A stretch of 64,000 nt of DNA from the NCBI RefSeq assembly GCF_029051685.1, contig NZ_JAACFT010000023.1:62001-126000 (forward strand). The letters are read 5' to 3'. The notes under the pieces were generated by a model. It did not search any database and was not told the DNA's origin. It worked only from the letters and a program-made list of their open reading frames with translations. The position numbers and the translations under genes are program-made. The stretch is from Bradyrhizobium sp. CSA207 (GTDB lineage Bacteria; Pseudomonadota; Alphaproteobacteria; Rhizobiales; Xanthobacteraceae). This document shows positions 8,957-17,599 of the stretch, in pieces. The first letter of the stretch is position 1. Each line of letters begins with the position of its first letter.

Positions 8957-10303
8957 TCATGTTGGCTTGCCGAACAGTGGCCGGGGGGTCACGTACCAGA
9001 GTATGAAAAGCAGTGCAGCGCCGTTGGATACGAACGTGATCGTGAGGGAGACGTTGAGGAAGACCTGCGGGAGCACGCCGGCCGACAGCAGGACAAATCG
9101 CGATGGCAGGCCGGAAGAGGCGGAGTTGCCGAGCGCCACGACCAAACCGCAAATGAAGGCGGCGAGCGGCGCAAGTACGACGCCGACCGAGGCGATGCCT
9201 TCGGTTGCGAACAGTGAGGCGTTGAAATTCCCTACACTGTAAGCGTCCTGCATCACAATCGCGAGGGGCTTGCGGTAGGGACAGTCAATGAATGGTTTCA
9301 GGACGTTCACCTGGCAGAACCAAGTCAGGTCATGATGGGCAAAGAAGTCGTTGTAGAAGTCGAGGGCGCCGGAGGTCAGCGCGATCATTCTGAAGTTGAC
9401 CAGGCTGAAATAGGCAATGAACTGTTGAAACGAGATGGCGTTCAGGTCGAGCAGACCGGCCAGCAATATGCCAAACAGGATCGGCACCAGCAGCGATAGC
9501 GTCACCGCGGTTCTCGTCGAAAAGGCCCGTGACGCGACCGCCAGAATGATCAGCCATACCGGCGCAAAAAGGGAAAGCTTGGACAGGGTAATCGGATAGA
9601 ACATGAGCAGCAGCAGCAGGCACAGGGCGGCCCGCCACTTGGCGCCGTCGACGACGAAGAAGGCGAAGGCGAACGGGAGCAGGACGTTCGAAGTGATCCC
9701 AAGTCCGTACGAGAGCCAGGTCGGAAATTCGAGCTGGTTGCGAAAATTGTAAATCTCAGAGATCCCAACCAGCCGCACATTGTAGAGCGCGCCGACTCCG
9801 AGTGCTGCGGCGGCGAGCACCAGGATGCAGGTCAGCAGCCTTTGAAAGGCGACCTCTGACAAAACAAACCTCTGCGTGGCCGGTATCGACATCAGCATGG
9901 CGGGAAGGAGGAACGCCATCCCCGAGGCGAATGCGGAGGCATAAGCCACGGCATGATCGTAAGAGAATGTGGATAGGGGGAGCAGCCAGAGGTAGCCAAT
10001 CAACATGGTGAAGAGGTAGAAGCCGACGACATAGCCGAAGCTGAAGCGGCACACGGCGAATAGGATCGAGAGCAGTGCAAAGGGCGCGCCGCTCAGCGCG
10101 GCCAGCAAGAGCCTGTCGCTGTTCGCGGCAGCCAGGCGCATGAGCGGCGCATAGTATTGCACGACATAGACCATTGAGACGAAGCAGGCGGCCACGTGCA
10201 GATTGATGAGGAAGACTGGCCCGAGCCCCTCGTTGCGGCTCGCGTCGGCTTCGATGGGGCTGCGGTTCGAAATCTCGTTCACTTGCCGCTCATCTGCAAA
10301 CAT
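8957..10303 (-). CDS. polytopic membrane protein, Wzy/O-antigen polymerase-like
   Basis: 448 residues with a polar N-terminal tail (1-27) followed by about ten to eleven hydrophobic helices and a larger polar segment around residues 310-355 (contains DFYNDFFAHHDLTWFCQVNVL and a PYRKP turn), the topology of Wzy-type polysaccharide polymerases with one big periplasmic loop. There is no diagnostic motif; the family is defined by topology. The 307-residue Wzz-like protein gene ends 31 bp upstream on the same strand, and polymerase/co-polymerase pairs are the usual arrangement. No glycosyltransferases or flippase are adjacent, so the pair is orphaned. Other possibilities are a generic EpsG/Wzy-like transporter. 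Confidence 0.6.
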   Translation of the reverse strand: MFADERQVNEISNRSPIEADASRNEGLGPVFLINLHVAACFVSMVYVVQYYAPLMRLAAANSDRLLLAALSGAPFALLSILFAVCRFSFGYVVGFYLFTMLIGYLWLLPLSTFSYDHAVAYASAFASGMAFLLPAMLMSIPATQRFVLSEVAFQRLLTCILVLAAAALGVGALYNVRLVGISEIYNFRNQLEFPTWLSYGLGITSNVLLPFAFAFFVVDGAKWRAALCLLLLLMFYPITLSKLSLFAPVWLIILAVASRAFSTRTAVTLSLLVPILFGILLAGLLDLNAISFQQFIAYFSLVNFRMIALTSGALDFYNDFFAHHDLTWFCQVNVLKPFIDCPYRKPLAIVMQDAYSVGNFNASLFATEGIASVGVVLAPLAAFICGLVVALGNSASSGLPSRFVLLSAGVLPQVFLNVSLTITFVSNGAALLFILWYVTPRPLFGKPT

Positions 10304-10334
10304 TGTGGCCGCGAGACCGTGGCCGGCCGTTCAG

Positions 10335-11258
10335 TCAGGAGTTCTTGACGACGAAGCTGTGAAGAAAGGCAAGCGCTCCGAACGCGATCAGGATCGAGGC
10401 GACCGCGGCGATGACCAGGAGCGAGAACCGCTTTGCGCCGACCGGTTGCGGCATGACCTCGGGTGCGAGCGTGATCCGTGTGCTCTTGAACGCCCTCGTG
10501 GCGATCTGCGCCTCGAGAAGGGCAAAGGCAAGGCTATCGCGCCGGGCGCGTAGCACCGTGAGATCGTGGGAGGATTGGGCACGATCCTCGCTCAGGGCTC
10601 CCAGCAGTTGCAGATAGCCCGTTATTTCCTTGCGACGTCCGTCAAATTCAGGGCTCGCCTTGTTGTCTCCTTCGGCGTGCGTCGTGGCGCGCTGGGGCTC
10701 CGAGCCGCGTTCGAGCTGTCTGGCGCGAAGCGAGGCCTCCGCTTCGGGGAGCAGTCCATCCAGGCGGTCGAGCATCTTCCCGTAGTCAGCGATCTGTTGA
10801 TCCACCCCATCGCTGATCTGCTTCAGCAGCACCGTCCGTAAGGCGGCGGCTTCGCGCACGAAGCCGCTGCGCTTGCCTTCCTCCCCCACGATCTGATCGA
10901 TGATCTTCTGATGGAACGCCTTGGCTTGTTCGGCAGCGGCGGGGTCGACAACGGTCTGGATACTCACGGTCTGGCCGATGCTGTCGGCCGACGAGTTTTG
11001 GAATGCATCTTGCGTCGATCGTTGCGCGCCGTTCTTCTCCGCTATCGCAAGAGCGGCCGGCACATAGACCGCCGGTATACGCTTGGCGAGCATTTCGGGC
11101 GACTCGATCGGCTCCTCCTTTCCGTCGAAGGAGAAGGTTCCAACCTCGATTGCGGACCGGACAAGCGAGCGCGGGTTGACAAAAATGAAGGTAGCCGCGG
11201 CGAGAAGAACGAAGGTGGTCCCCGCGACGTACAGGAAAGTGAGACGAACAGACGTCAT
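10335..11258 (-). CDS. Wzz-like chain-length/co-polymerase-type membrane protein
   Basis: 307 residues with exactly two membrane helices, at 6-27 and about 278-300, enclosing a long mostly helical, charged periplasmic part (coiled-coil-like between about 120 and 240). That layout and a Pro/Gly-containing approach to the second helix (VMPQPVGAKR) are those of Wzz/PCP polysaccharide co-polymerases that set chain length. No Walker motifs follow, so it is the non-kinase type. It is the first gene of a two-gene unit with the Wzy-like protein. Assignment rests on topology and context; sequence similarity could not be tested. Confidence 0.6.
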   Translation of the reverse strand: MTSVRLTFLYVAGTTFVLLAAATFIFVNPRSLVRSAIEVGTFSFDGKEEPIESPEMLAKRIPAVYVPAALAIAEKNGAQRSTQDAFQNSSADSIGQTVSIQTVVDPAAAEQAKAFHQKIIDQIVGEEGKRSGFVREAAALRTVLLKQISDGVDQQIADYGKMLDRLDGLLPEAEASLRARQLERGSEPQRATTHAEGDNKASPEFDGRRKEITGYLQLLGALSEDRAQSSHDLTVLRARRDSLAFALLEAQIATRAFKSTRITLAPEVMPQPVGAKRFSLLVIAAVASILIAFGALAFLHSFVVKNS

Positions 11259-11493
11259 GCTCTTGAACTTAGCCTGAATTTCTCAATCTTTGGATTAGTT
11301 CGACAACTGTAAGGCGAAATGACGGTCCAAGTCGATTTTTGGAGTTTTCGCGCCCTGCGAAGCTCGCAGTTCTCGTTTCAGGCGTAAAGGCTCGGCCCAG
11401 GACGAGGGGACGTTCGGCGCTCCTGTTGCGTCGCGGAATCGAGATGGTAAGGCCTTGGCCGGCAGGCTGTGACACCCGCCATTGGAATTCCCG

Positions 11494-11707
11494 ATGCAGC
11501 AGGCTTCGGTCGAAAAGTTCTCGGACCTCATCGGCGCCATCTACGATTGCGTGATCACGCCGGAACGATGGACCGGACCGGGGTTCTGGACGGGATTTGC
11601 GCCGAGTTCGGCTTTGCCACCGGCGCGCTGTCGGTCGCCAGCCGCACGAACATGGTCGCGACGGTCGAGGCCCTCAGGGTTGGCGAAGTCGCTCACGTTT
11701 CCGGTGT
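11494..11707 (+). pseudogene. frameshifted N-terminal fragment of a LuxR-type regulator
   Basis: From ATG 11494 the frame reads MQQASVEKFSDLIGAIYDCV then ITPERW; the natural continuation VLDGICAEFGFATGALSVAS is in the next frame from about 11584. Together they give the N-terminal start of the LuxR-family regulators common in Bradyrhizobium (pattern LIxxIYDAAxxPxxW...VLxxIC). The shift falls near 11570-11585 and the gene ends at about 11707, without any helix-turn-helix. So it is a relic of roughly 70 codons out of the usual 350 or more. It lies between the Wzz-like gene and the convergent aminotransferase. Confidence 0.65.
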
Positions 11708-11764
11708 GAGTGAGACTCGACCAGCGCCTCCGACGGAGGTGCGTTCCCTCCCCCTTGCGCGGGT

Positions 11765-13084
11765 TCAGCCCGCCTTCGTACCCGTGATCGCAGCAAGCGC
11801 CTCGACGAGCCGGTCGAGATCGGCCTCCTCTGTGTAGAGCGCCGGCGTCACGCGGATGCATTGGCCCCTGGCGACGCCCGCCCGGCGAACCGTCAGGACC
11901 TTGTAGGTGTCCCTGAGCTTCGCCACGGTGGCGTCGTTGTCGGCCTTGCTCGTCTTGCCGGCGAGGCGGAAGGACGTGATCGCACCATACAGGCCGGCCT
12001 CATCCGGCGTCAGGATCTCGATGTCCTTGAAGCTGCGAACGCGACTGACCCAGTAGTCGCGCAGGTAGCGCAGGCGGGCCTGTTTCGCCGCAGCACCGAT
12101 CTGCTGATGGAGTTCGACCGCCGCGGGCACCGTCAGCACCGTCGCGAAATTGACCGTGCCAGTATGTACCCGCGAGCGGATGTCGGTGTCCGGGAAATCC
12201 TCGTCGCCGAGGTCGCGGTCGACGTCGGCGAGGCGGTCCTTTCTGATATAGAGGAAGCCCACGCCGACCGGCGCGCCGATCCATTTGTGCAGGTTGAAGC
12301 CGACAAAATCGACCTCGAGCTCTCCCACCCTGAAGTCCATCTGCCCCCAGGAATGAGCGGCGTCGACGATGGTGTCGATGCCCTTGGCCTTGGCCATGCG
12401 GGCGATCTCGGTGATCGGCATGATGAGGCCGGTGCGATGGCTGACATGGGTGAGGAGGAGAAGCTTGGTCCTCGGATTCGCCTCGAAGGCGCGGGCATAG
12501 GCGTCGAGCACGGCCTGACGGGTGGCCGGCTCCGGCACATCGAACTTGACCACGTCGATACCGCGGCGCGCCTTGAGCGCGTTCATGGCATACTGCATCG
12601 AATCGTAGTCGAGGTCGGCGTAGAGCACGCTGTCGCCGGGCCTCAGCTTGTTGTAGCCGCTGATGAGCAGCTGTAGCGCTTCGGTCGCACCGCGAGTGAG
12701 CGCGATTTCCTCGGGCGCCGCGCCGACCGCCTGCGCCACCTTGGCCCGCACGGCCTCGAAATCCGGGCCCGACCGCTGCCGCGCGTAATAGGTGTTCTGA
12801 TAGTTGACCATGTCGGACAGGCGGATGAACTCGCGCCGCACGGGCTCGGCCATGATGCCCCAGAAGCCGTTCTCCAGATTGACGACATCAGGCGTCACGG
12901 CATAGAGCCCCTTCACGGCCGTCCAATAGGCCTTGTCGGTGGCGATTGCGGCCGCCGATCCGGTCAGCTGCGCCGACAGGCCCTCCGCCGCCATGGCCGG
13001 CGCCGCCAGCGGCGCGACGGCTGCGGCCGCGAGGCCCTTCAGGATCGACCGGCGGTTGGAAGAAATTGTCTTGATCAGATGCAT
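11765..13084 (-). CDS. Tat-exported class V aminotransferase (isopenicillin-N epimerase-like)
   Basis: 439 residues. The N-terminus is a twin-arginine signal (SNRRSILKG, Arg11-Arg12, hydrophobic core, cleavage near AMA at about 32), so the protein is predicted to fold with its cofactor in the cytoplasm and be exported. The body is a fold-type I PLP enzyme of the class V group: Asp241 in VDAAHSWGQ (pyridine nitrogen partner) and the Schiff-base Lys267 in FNLHKWIGAP. Family members are cysteine desulfurases, epimerases and lyases; the HSWGQ and LHKW style is that of the isopenicillin-N epimerase-like branch. I start at ATG 13084, preceded by AGAGGG; upstream frame extension is not credible. Reaction unknown. 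Confidence 0.85.
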   Translation of the reverse strand: MHLIKTISSNRRSILKGLAAAAVAPLAAPAMAAEGLSAQLTGSAAAIATDKAYWTAVKGLYAVTPDVVNLENGFWGIMAEPVRREFIRLSDMVNYQNTYYARQRSGPDFEAVRAKVAQAVGAAPEEIALTRGATEALQLLISGYNKLRPGDSVLYADLDYDSMQYAMNALKARRGIDVVKFDVPEPATRQAVLDAYARAFEANPRTKLLLLTHVSHRTGLIMPITEIARMAKAKGIDTIVDAAHSWGQMDFRVGELEVDFVGFNLHKWIGAPVGVGFLYIRKDRLADVDRDLGDEDFPDTDIRSRVHTGTVNFATVLTVPAAVELHQQIGAAAKQARLRYLRDYWVSRVRSFKDIEILTPDEAGLYGAITSFRLAGKTSKADNDATVAKLRDTYKVLTVRRAGVARGQCIRVTPALYTEEADLDRLVEALAAITGTKAG

Positions 13085-13297
13085 GTCTACCCTCTGCGAT
13101 GCGCGGCGAAAGGAGCAGCAATCAATGAGACACCGATGACAGGGCGATGACAGCCTGATGATGCCGGGCATCGTCCTGGCAGGGACGCGCAATCTCGTGC
13201 TCGTGGACGACCACGCGGGGATTACAGTACATCTGATGCAGTGATTTTGTGGTCGATCAAACTGGCCGATCAACTCAAGAGTGCATTGAATGCGCGG

Positions 13298-13465
13298 TCA
13301 CCGAATATCAAAGAAGCCGCCAATCACGGCGGCCCTTTCCTCAACGCTCAGCGCCCGGCGGAGAACCTCTGGATCAACGTCGTGAAGTGAGACCTCCTTG
13401 CTGCGCTCGTCCGTCATCTGATCGAACAACTCGAGCGCTTCCACCGGACCGGAGGCGACAGTCAT
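13298..13465 (-). CDS. small hypothetical protein (55 aa)
   Basis: A 55-residue frame starting MTVASGPVEALELFDQ and ending AAVIGGFFDIR, acidic, with high-GC third positions and AGGG about seven bases before the ATG. Its middle (DVDPEVLRRALSVEERAAVI) is a plausible helical hairpin. I recognise no family. It lies 213 bp upstream of the aminotransferase gene on the same strand, so it might share a promoter with it. Coding status is uncertain because of the length. Confidence 0.4.
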   Translation of the reverse strand: MTVASGPVEALELFDQMTDERSKEVSLHDVDPEVLRRALSVEERAAVIGGFFDIR

Positions 13466-13504
13466 GAGCGACCCTGACCTGATCTGACCTGATACGGCAT
13501 GTGT

Positions 13505-13594
13505 TCACACGCCGAGGATCAGCATCGACATGAGTATCAAGGAAAAGACGAACAGGCTCGCGATGGCAACTTTGAGAACCAGAGCGGCAATCAA
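13505..13594 (-). CDS. possible 29-aa single-helix membrane peptide
   Basis: From a TTG start (GGGGAT eight bases upstream) the frame encodes about 29 residues that are almost entirely hydrophobic (LVLKVAIASLFVFSLILMSM), that is, one membrane helix and little else, stopping at 13505. It precedes the 55-residue ORF on the same strand by 39 bp. The remaining sequence from 13595 to 13888 shows no gene. Very short, so only weakly supported. Confidence 0.25.
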   Translation of the reverse strand: MIAALVLKVAIASLFVFSLILMSMLILGV

Positions 13595-13888
13595 GCGGCA
13601 TCCCCATTTATCATTTAATAGTCTGAAACGGCGGACGGCCCCAGCCTTGAGCAAGGCCGGGACCGGCTGTGATTTGCTTCAAGGCCGCAAGCTTGGGACG
13701 GGCCGTGAAGCGAGGGGGGAACGCGAAGCCGCGCGCACGGTTCCAAAGAGGAAACCGAAAGTTGCTCCTGATGATCGGTCCCCAATTGAGGGCGCTGTCG
13801 CCCTATTGACCGAACAGAAGTCCGCACACCGCAAAGAACCTCCGCGGGTTCATCCAGCACGCTTCTTCGCTGCCTCGGTCCGCGTAGT

Positions 13889-16528
13889 TTACGCCGCCCT
13901 CTGGCGTTTTCGCCGCGGCACGGGGCTTTGCCATGACAGGTCGGCCAGGGGCACGGGCTTGCTGAAGAAGAAGCCCTGGCCGAGCGGAATTCCGAGCGAA
14001 TGGAGCCGCCCGACCTGTTCAGAGGTCTCGATGCCTTCGGCGACGATCGAGAGCTTCAGCGTCTTCGCAAGCTGCATGATGGATTTCAGCACGGCGACGG
14101 TCTCGCAACGATCGATCCTGTCGATGAAGGTCTTGTCGATCTTGACTTTGTCGAACGGAAAAGCCGTCAGATACGACAATGACGAGTAACCGACCCCGAA
14201 GTCGTCGAGGGCAATGGAGACGCCGAGCGCCTTGAGGCGCTGAAGGGTCTTGAGGTTTTCCTGGGTATCGGCGAGAAACACGCTCTCGGTGATCTCGAGC
14301 TCGAGCCGGGCTTCCGGAAGTCCGCTCTGCGCCAGCGCGAACGTCACGGTGTCGACAAGGTTCGTGCCGGCAAATTGCAGGGCCGAGAGGTTGACCGCGA
14401 CCTTGACATCGCCCGGCATGGTCATCGCATCGCGGCACGCCCTGGTCAGCACCTGATTGCCGAGCTCGACGATCAATCCGCCTGCCTCCGCAACCGGAAT
14501 GAACTCGGCAGGAGAAATGGCGCCTCGGGTGGCGTGGTGCCAGCGCGCCAGAGCCTCGACCGATTTCACACGGCCGGTGCCCAGCTCGATCACGGGCTGA
14601 TAGAACACCTCGATCTCCTCGCGCCAGATCGCCTCTCGAAGTTCGATCTCGAGCACGTTGCGCTGATCCGCTTCGGCTTTGAGCTGCGCCGAATAGATAT
14701 GGAAACAGCTTCGGCCGGTGTTCTTCGACTTGTAGAGCGCAAGATCGGCGTTACGAAGGACCTCATCGACCCGCGTGCCATGCTCAGGCACCAGGGCGAG
14801 GCCGATGCTGCAGCCGATCACCACCGGGTGACCCTCGATGTGGTAGGGATCGGCAATGGCCTCAACCAGCCGCGCAGCGAGCGCTGCAGCCCCCTCGTGC
14901 ATAGCGGCCCGGCCCGGCGCCACGATCACTGCAAACTCGTCGCCGCCGATCCGCGCCGCAGTATCGACGTCACGAATCTGCGCCATGATCCGGCCGGCAA
15001 CCTGCTTCAGCAGCGCGTCGCCGCATTGGTGACCGAGCGCATCATTGACGGACTTGAACTTGTCGAGATCGAGCAGGAGCACGGCGAACGGCGCGTCCAG
15101 CGGGGAAGACCTGGCGAGCGCTGCGTCGATGCGCTCCTTGAACAGGTTGCGATTGGTAAGGCCGGTCAGGCTGTCGTAATGCGCGAGCCTCTCGATCCGG
15201 TCCTCGGATGCCTTGCGTTCTGAGATGTCCTCATGGGTGGCGACCCAGCCGCCGCCTTCGCGCCGTCCATAGGAGATATAGGCAACCCGCCCGTCCGGGA
15301 ACTGCACGGTGTTCGAGACGTGCTCCGACTGGGCGAGCCGGTTCTTCAGATCGACAAGGTATGCCTCGACGTCGAGCACGGCGGTTTGTTTTGCGAACAC
15401 CTCGCGGAAATTCATGCCGATCCGAATCTCCTCCGGTACAAGCCCGTAGAGTTCGAGCCATTGCTGATTGAACGCGATCAGGCGGTCGCTTCCGTCGAAC
15501 ATGCTCAAGCCCTGGGGAAGGTTTCTGAGCGCGTCTTCGAACTTGCTGGCAAAATCGCGCAGCTCGCGCTGGGCGCGATCGAGTGCCTGCTGGCGCCGCC
15601 AGTGAAACGTCGTCGCGGTCAAGATGATGACGGTCAGCAGCAGCGCGCCGCCCAGATAGATCTTCTGCCTGAAATCGGAGCGGGAATAGATCTCCTGCTC
15701 CGAGATGCCGACGGTGAAGATCAGCGGAAAGGCGCGCGACCTGCGCGCGGTGATCAGCCTGTCGCTGCGATTAGGGCGGTTTTCGTTCCAATATTGTGCA
15801 TAGAAGCCGTCCCGTAGCTCGCCTTCGACGCGGTTCGGCGTGCGCTGCCCCAGCACGGCGCCCTGGTCCACGCCCCGCGCGGCGAGCACGACGTGGCTGG
15901 CATTTCTGAGAACCAGCGTTCCGCCGGCGCCGAGCTTTGCGGTGTCGTAGAATCTGCCGACGACGTCGACACTGATCGAGCCGACGACCACGCCCGCCGG
16001 ATTCCCGGCAAGGTCGAACAGCTTTCTTGCAAGCTGGATGGTCCATTTGTGCGAGGCCCGTCCCAGCACCGGCTTGCCGACGTAGAGGCGATCATCGGCT
16101 AGCGCCATAACGTTGATGAAGTGCTCGCGATCGCCGATATAGAGCGGCGCACCGGAATAGCCTGTCGTGGTATCGACCATGTAGCCGTCCAGTCCGATCA
16201 GGGAGAACTGAACCACGTCGCCGGTCGCGATGCGGGCCTTGTCGGACCAGAATTTAAGGCTGAAGGTCGGCGGATCCCGGGCGTAAAGTGCGCGCACCAC
16301 CAGCAACGACTGATCCACGCGCTCGAAGATGCGTTCGGTGTTTTCCTCGAACAATTCCGCGACGCTGTTGCCGTGCAACCGCGCCTGCGCGACCGCATCC
16401 GCGCGTTCCGACGACGTGATCGCGAAATATCCGATCCAGAGCAGCGGCAGGAAGAACAATGCAATCTGCAGCGGAGCATTCCGCAGAATTGTCTTGCTCG
16501 CCTTGCGAACTGACCTGGCGAAAATCAC
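13889..16528 (-). CDS. Cache-PAS-GGDEF-EAL c-di-GMP signalling protein
   Basis: A bifunctional-type cyclic-di-GMP enzyme of about 880-904 residues. Counting from the longest frame (ATG 16603): membrane helix 43-62, periplasmic Cache-like sensor about 70-310 with VGSISVDVVGRFYD, second helix 316-333, PAS about 350-465, GGDEF with the intact signature at 553-557 and an intact inhibitory RxxD site (RDVD, 544-547), and EAL with EAL at 683-685, DDFGVGYSSLSYL and KIDKTFI. Both catalytic signatures look active, so it could make and break c-di-GMP in response to a periplasmic ligand. I prefer the GTG start at 16528, which has GGGAG upstream; the ATG at 16603 lacks a ribosome site. Monocistronic. Confidence 0.92.
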   Translation of the reverse strand: MIFARSVRKASKTILRNAPLQIALFFLPLLWIGYFAITSSERADAVAQARLHGNSVAELFEENTERIFERVDQSLLVVRALYARDPPTFSLKFWSDKARIATGDVVQFSLIGLDGYMVDTTTGYSGAPLYIGDREHFINVMALADDRLYVGKPVLGRASHKWTIQLARKLFDLAGNPAGVVVGSISVDVVGRFYDTAKLGAGGTLVLRNASHVVLAARGVDQGAVLGQRTPNRVEGELRDGFYAQYWNENRPNRSDRLITARRSRAFPLIFTVGISEQEIYSRSDFRQKIYLGGALLLTVIILTATTFHWRRQQALDRAQRELRDFASKFEDALRNLPQGLSMFDGSDRLIAFNQQWLELYGLVPEEIRIGMNFREVFAKQTAVLDVEAYLVDLKNRLAQSEHVSNTVQFPDGRVAYISYGRREGGGWVATHEDISERKASEDRIERLAHYDSLTGLTNRNLFKERIDAALARSSPLDAPFAVLLLDLDKFKSVNDALGHQCGDALLKQVAGRIMAQIRDVDTAARIGGDEFAVIVAPGRAAMHEGAAALAARLVEAIADPYHIEGHPVVIGCSIGLALVPEHGTRVDEVLRNADLALYKSKNTGRSCFHIYSAQLKAEADQRNVLEIELREAIWREEIEVFYQPVIELGTGRVKSVEALARWHHATRGAISPAEFIPVAEAGGLIVELGNQVLTRACRDAMTMPGDVKVAVNLSALQFAGTNLVDTVTFALAQSGLPEARLELEITESVFLADTQENLKTLQRLKALGVSIALDDFGVGYSSLSYLTAFPFDKVKIDKTFIDRIDRCETVAVLKSIMQLAKTLKLSIVAEGIETSEQVGRLHSLGIPLGQGFFFSKPVPLADLSWQSPVPRRKRQRAA

Positions 16529-16766
16529 ACTGCACACTCCCGCATCGACCGTCTCCGCCTCGATTTCTCGGGGGACGGCACGGCCGCAAGCGCGCACCGG
16601 CATCCCAGAGCGCGAGCCTAGAGGCGGCAGCCTTAAGTTTTGGTTGGGGGGAAGCTCAATTGTTCAATTCGCGATACCCGTAAGATCACGGAGGCCGGCT
16701 GTATTTGAGCCGCGTGGCGGCATCAATGTATTCGGCGGCAGTGGTTTTCGCGAGCGCCTGGGCCCC

Positions 16767-17546
16767 TCACAGCGCGCGCGCAAGAACTATTGTTCCGGCC
16801 AAGGTCAAGCTCGCGCCCGCCGCGTAGCTCAGCCATCGGCCGAACGGCAGCAGCTTCTCGCCGGCGACATAGAGCGCGATGACGATGATCCAGACCAGAT
16901 GCATCACGCCGCTGACGAACAGCAATGCCATCAAGAACCAGCAGCAGCCGACGCAGTAGCTGCCATGGCGAAGTCCCATGCGCAGTGCTCCGGCTCCGCC
17001 GGCCTGCCAGTATCGACTAAGGAACAGCAGCGGACTTCGGCAGGAGCGAAGACAGGCCCCCTTCAGCGGGGTAAACTGATAGAGCCCCGCGGCCAACAAG
17101 AGCGTGCCGCCAAGACTGGCGCTCGTACTTGCCATCGCCATCGACAACAACCCGGTCCGCTCGAGCGCCCACTGCGCCAGGACCGCAACGAGGCTGAACC
17201 CCGCCCATGCGAGCAGATAGCCGGCGAGAAAGACCCATGTCTGCATCGCGCCGCCGAACGTGTTCTCCTGACTCCGCTTGATTGTCGCAAACAGCAGGAT
17301 GGCGGGCGCCGCGCTCGGCACCATCATGGCGATCATCATCACCCACCACATCGCGAACAGCAGCGCAGCATAGAGCGGCGTCCATGGCATCGGTGCCATG
17401 TCCGGCATGTCCGCCATCATCTCGGTATCCATGCCGGCGCCGCTGGCCAGATAAGCCCAGGCCAGCGCTACCACCGCGATGGTCCCGACCACCACGATCG
17501 CGCGATCGCGCCGAAGCAGGTGTTCAAGCGCCAGGTACCCGCTCAT
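16767..17546 (-). CDS. DUF2182 integral membrane protein
   Basis: 259 residues with about six to seven membrane helices, recognised as the DUF2182 family (predicted metal-binding membrane proteins). The signature features are visible: WWVMMIAMMVPS in helix 2, the CLRSCRSP motif and the GLRHGSYCVGCCW motif with clustered Cys/His that could bind a metal. A Met-rich loop (MDTEMMADMPDMAPM, about 39-53) is also reminiscent of copper-binding segments. It is 53 bp downstream of the DUF1326 gene, the usual partner, so they probably work together. Biochemical role not established. Confidence 0.88.
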   Translation of the reverse strand: MSGYLALEHLLRRDRAIVVVGTIAVVALAWAYLASGAGMDTEMMADMPDMAPMPWTPLYAALLFAMWWVMMIAMMVPSAAPAILLFATIKRSQENTFGGAMQTWVFLAGYLLAWAGFSLVAVLAQWALERTGLLSMAMASTSASLGGTLLLAAGLYQFTPLKGACLRSCRSPLLFLSRYWQAGGAGALRMGLRHGSYCVGCCWFLMALLFVSGVMHLVWIIVIALYVAGEKLLPFGRWLSYAAGASLTLAGTIVLARAL

Positions 17547-17599
17547 CGCCTATCCCGTACTCAGGATGTCGCCGGTCGACACTAAGCTTCGGCGCCACC

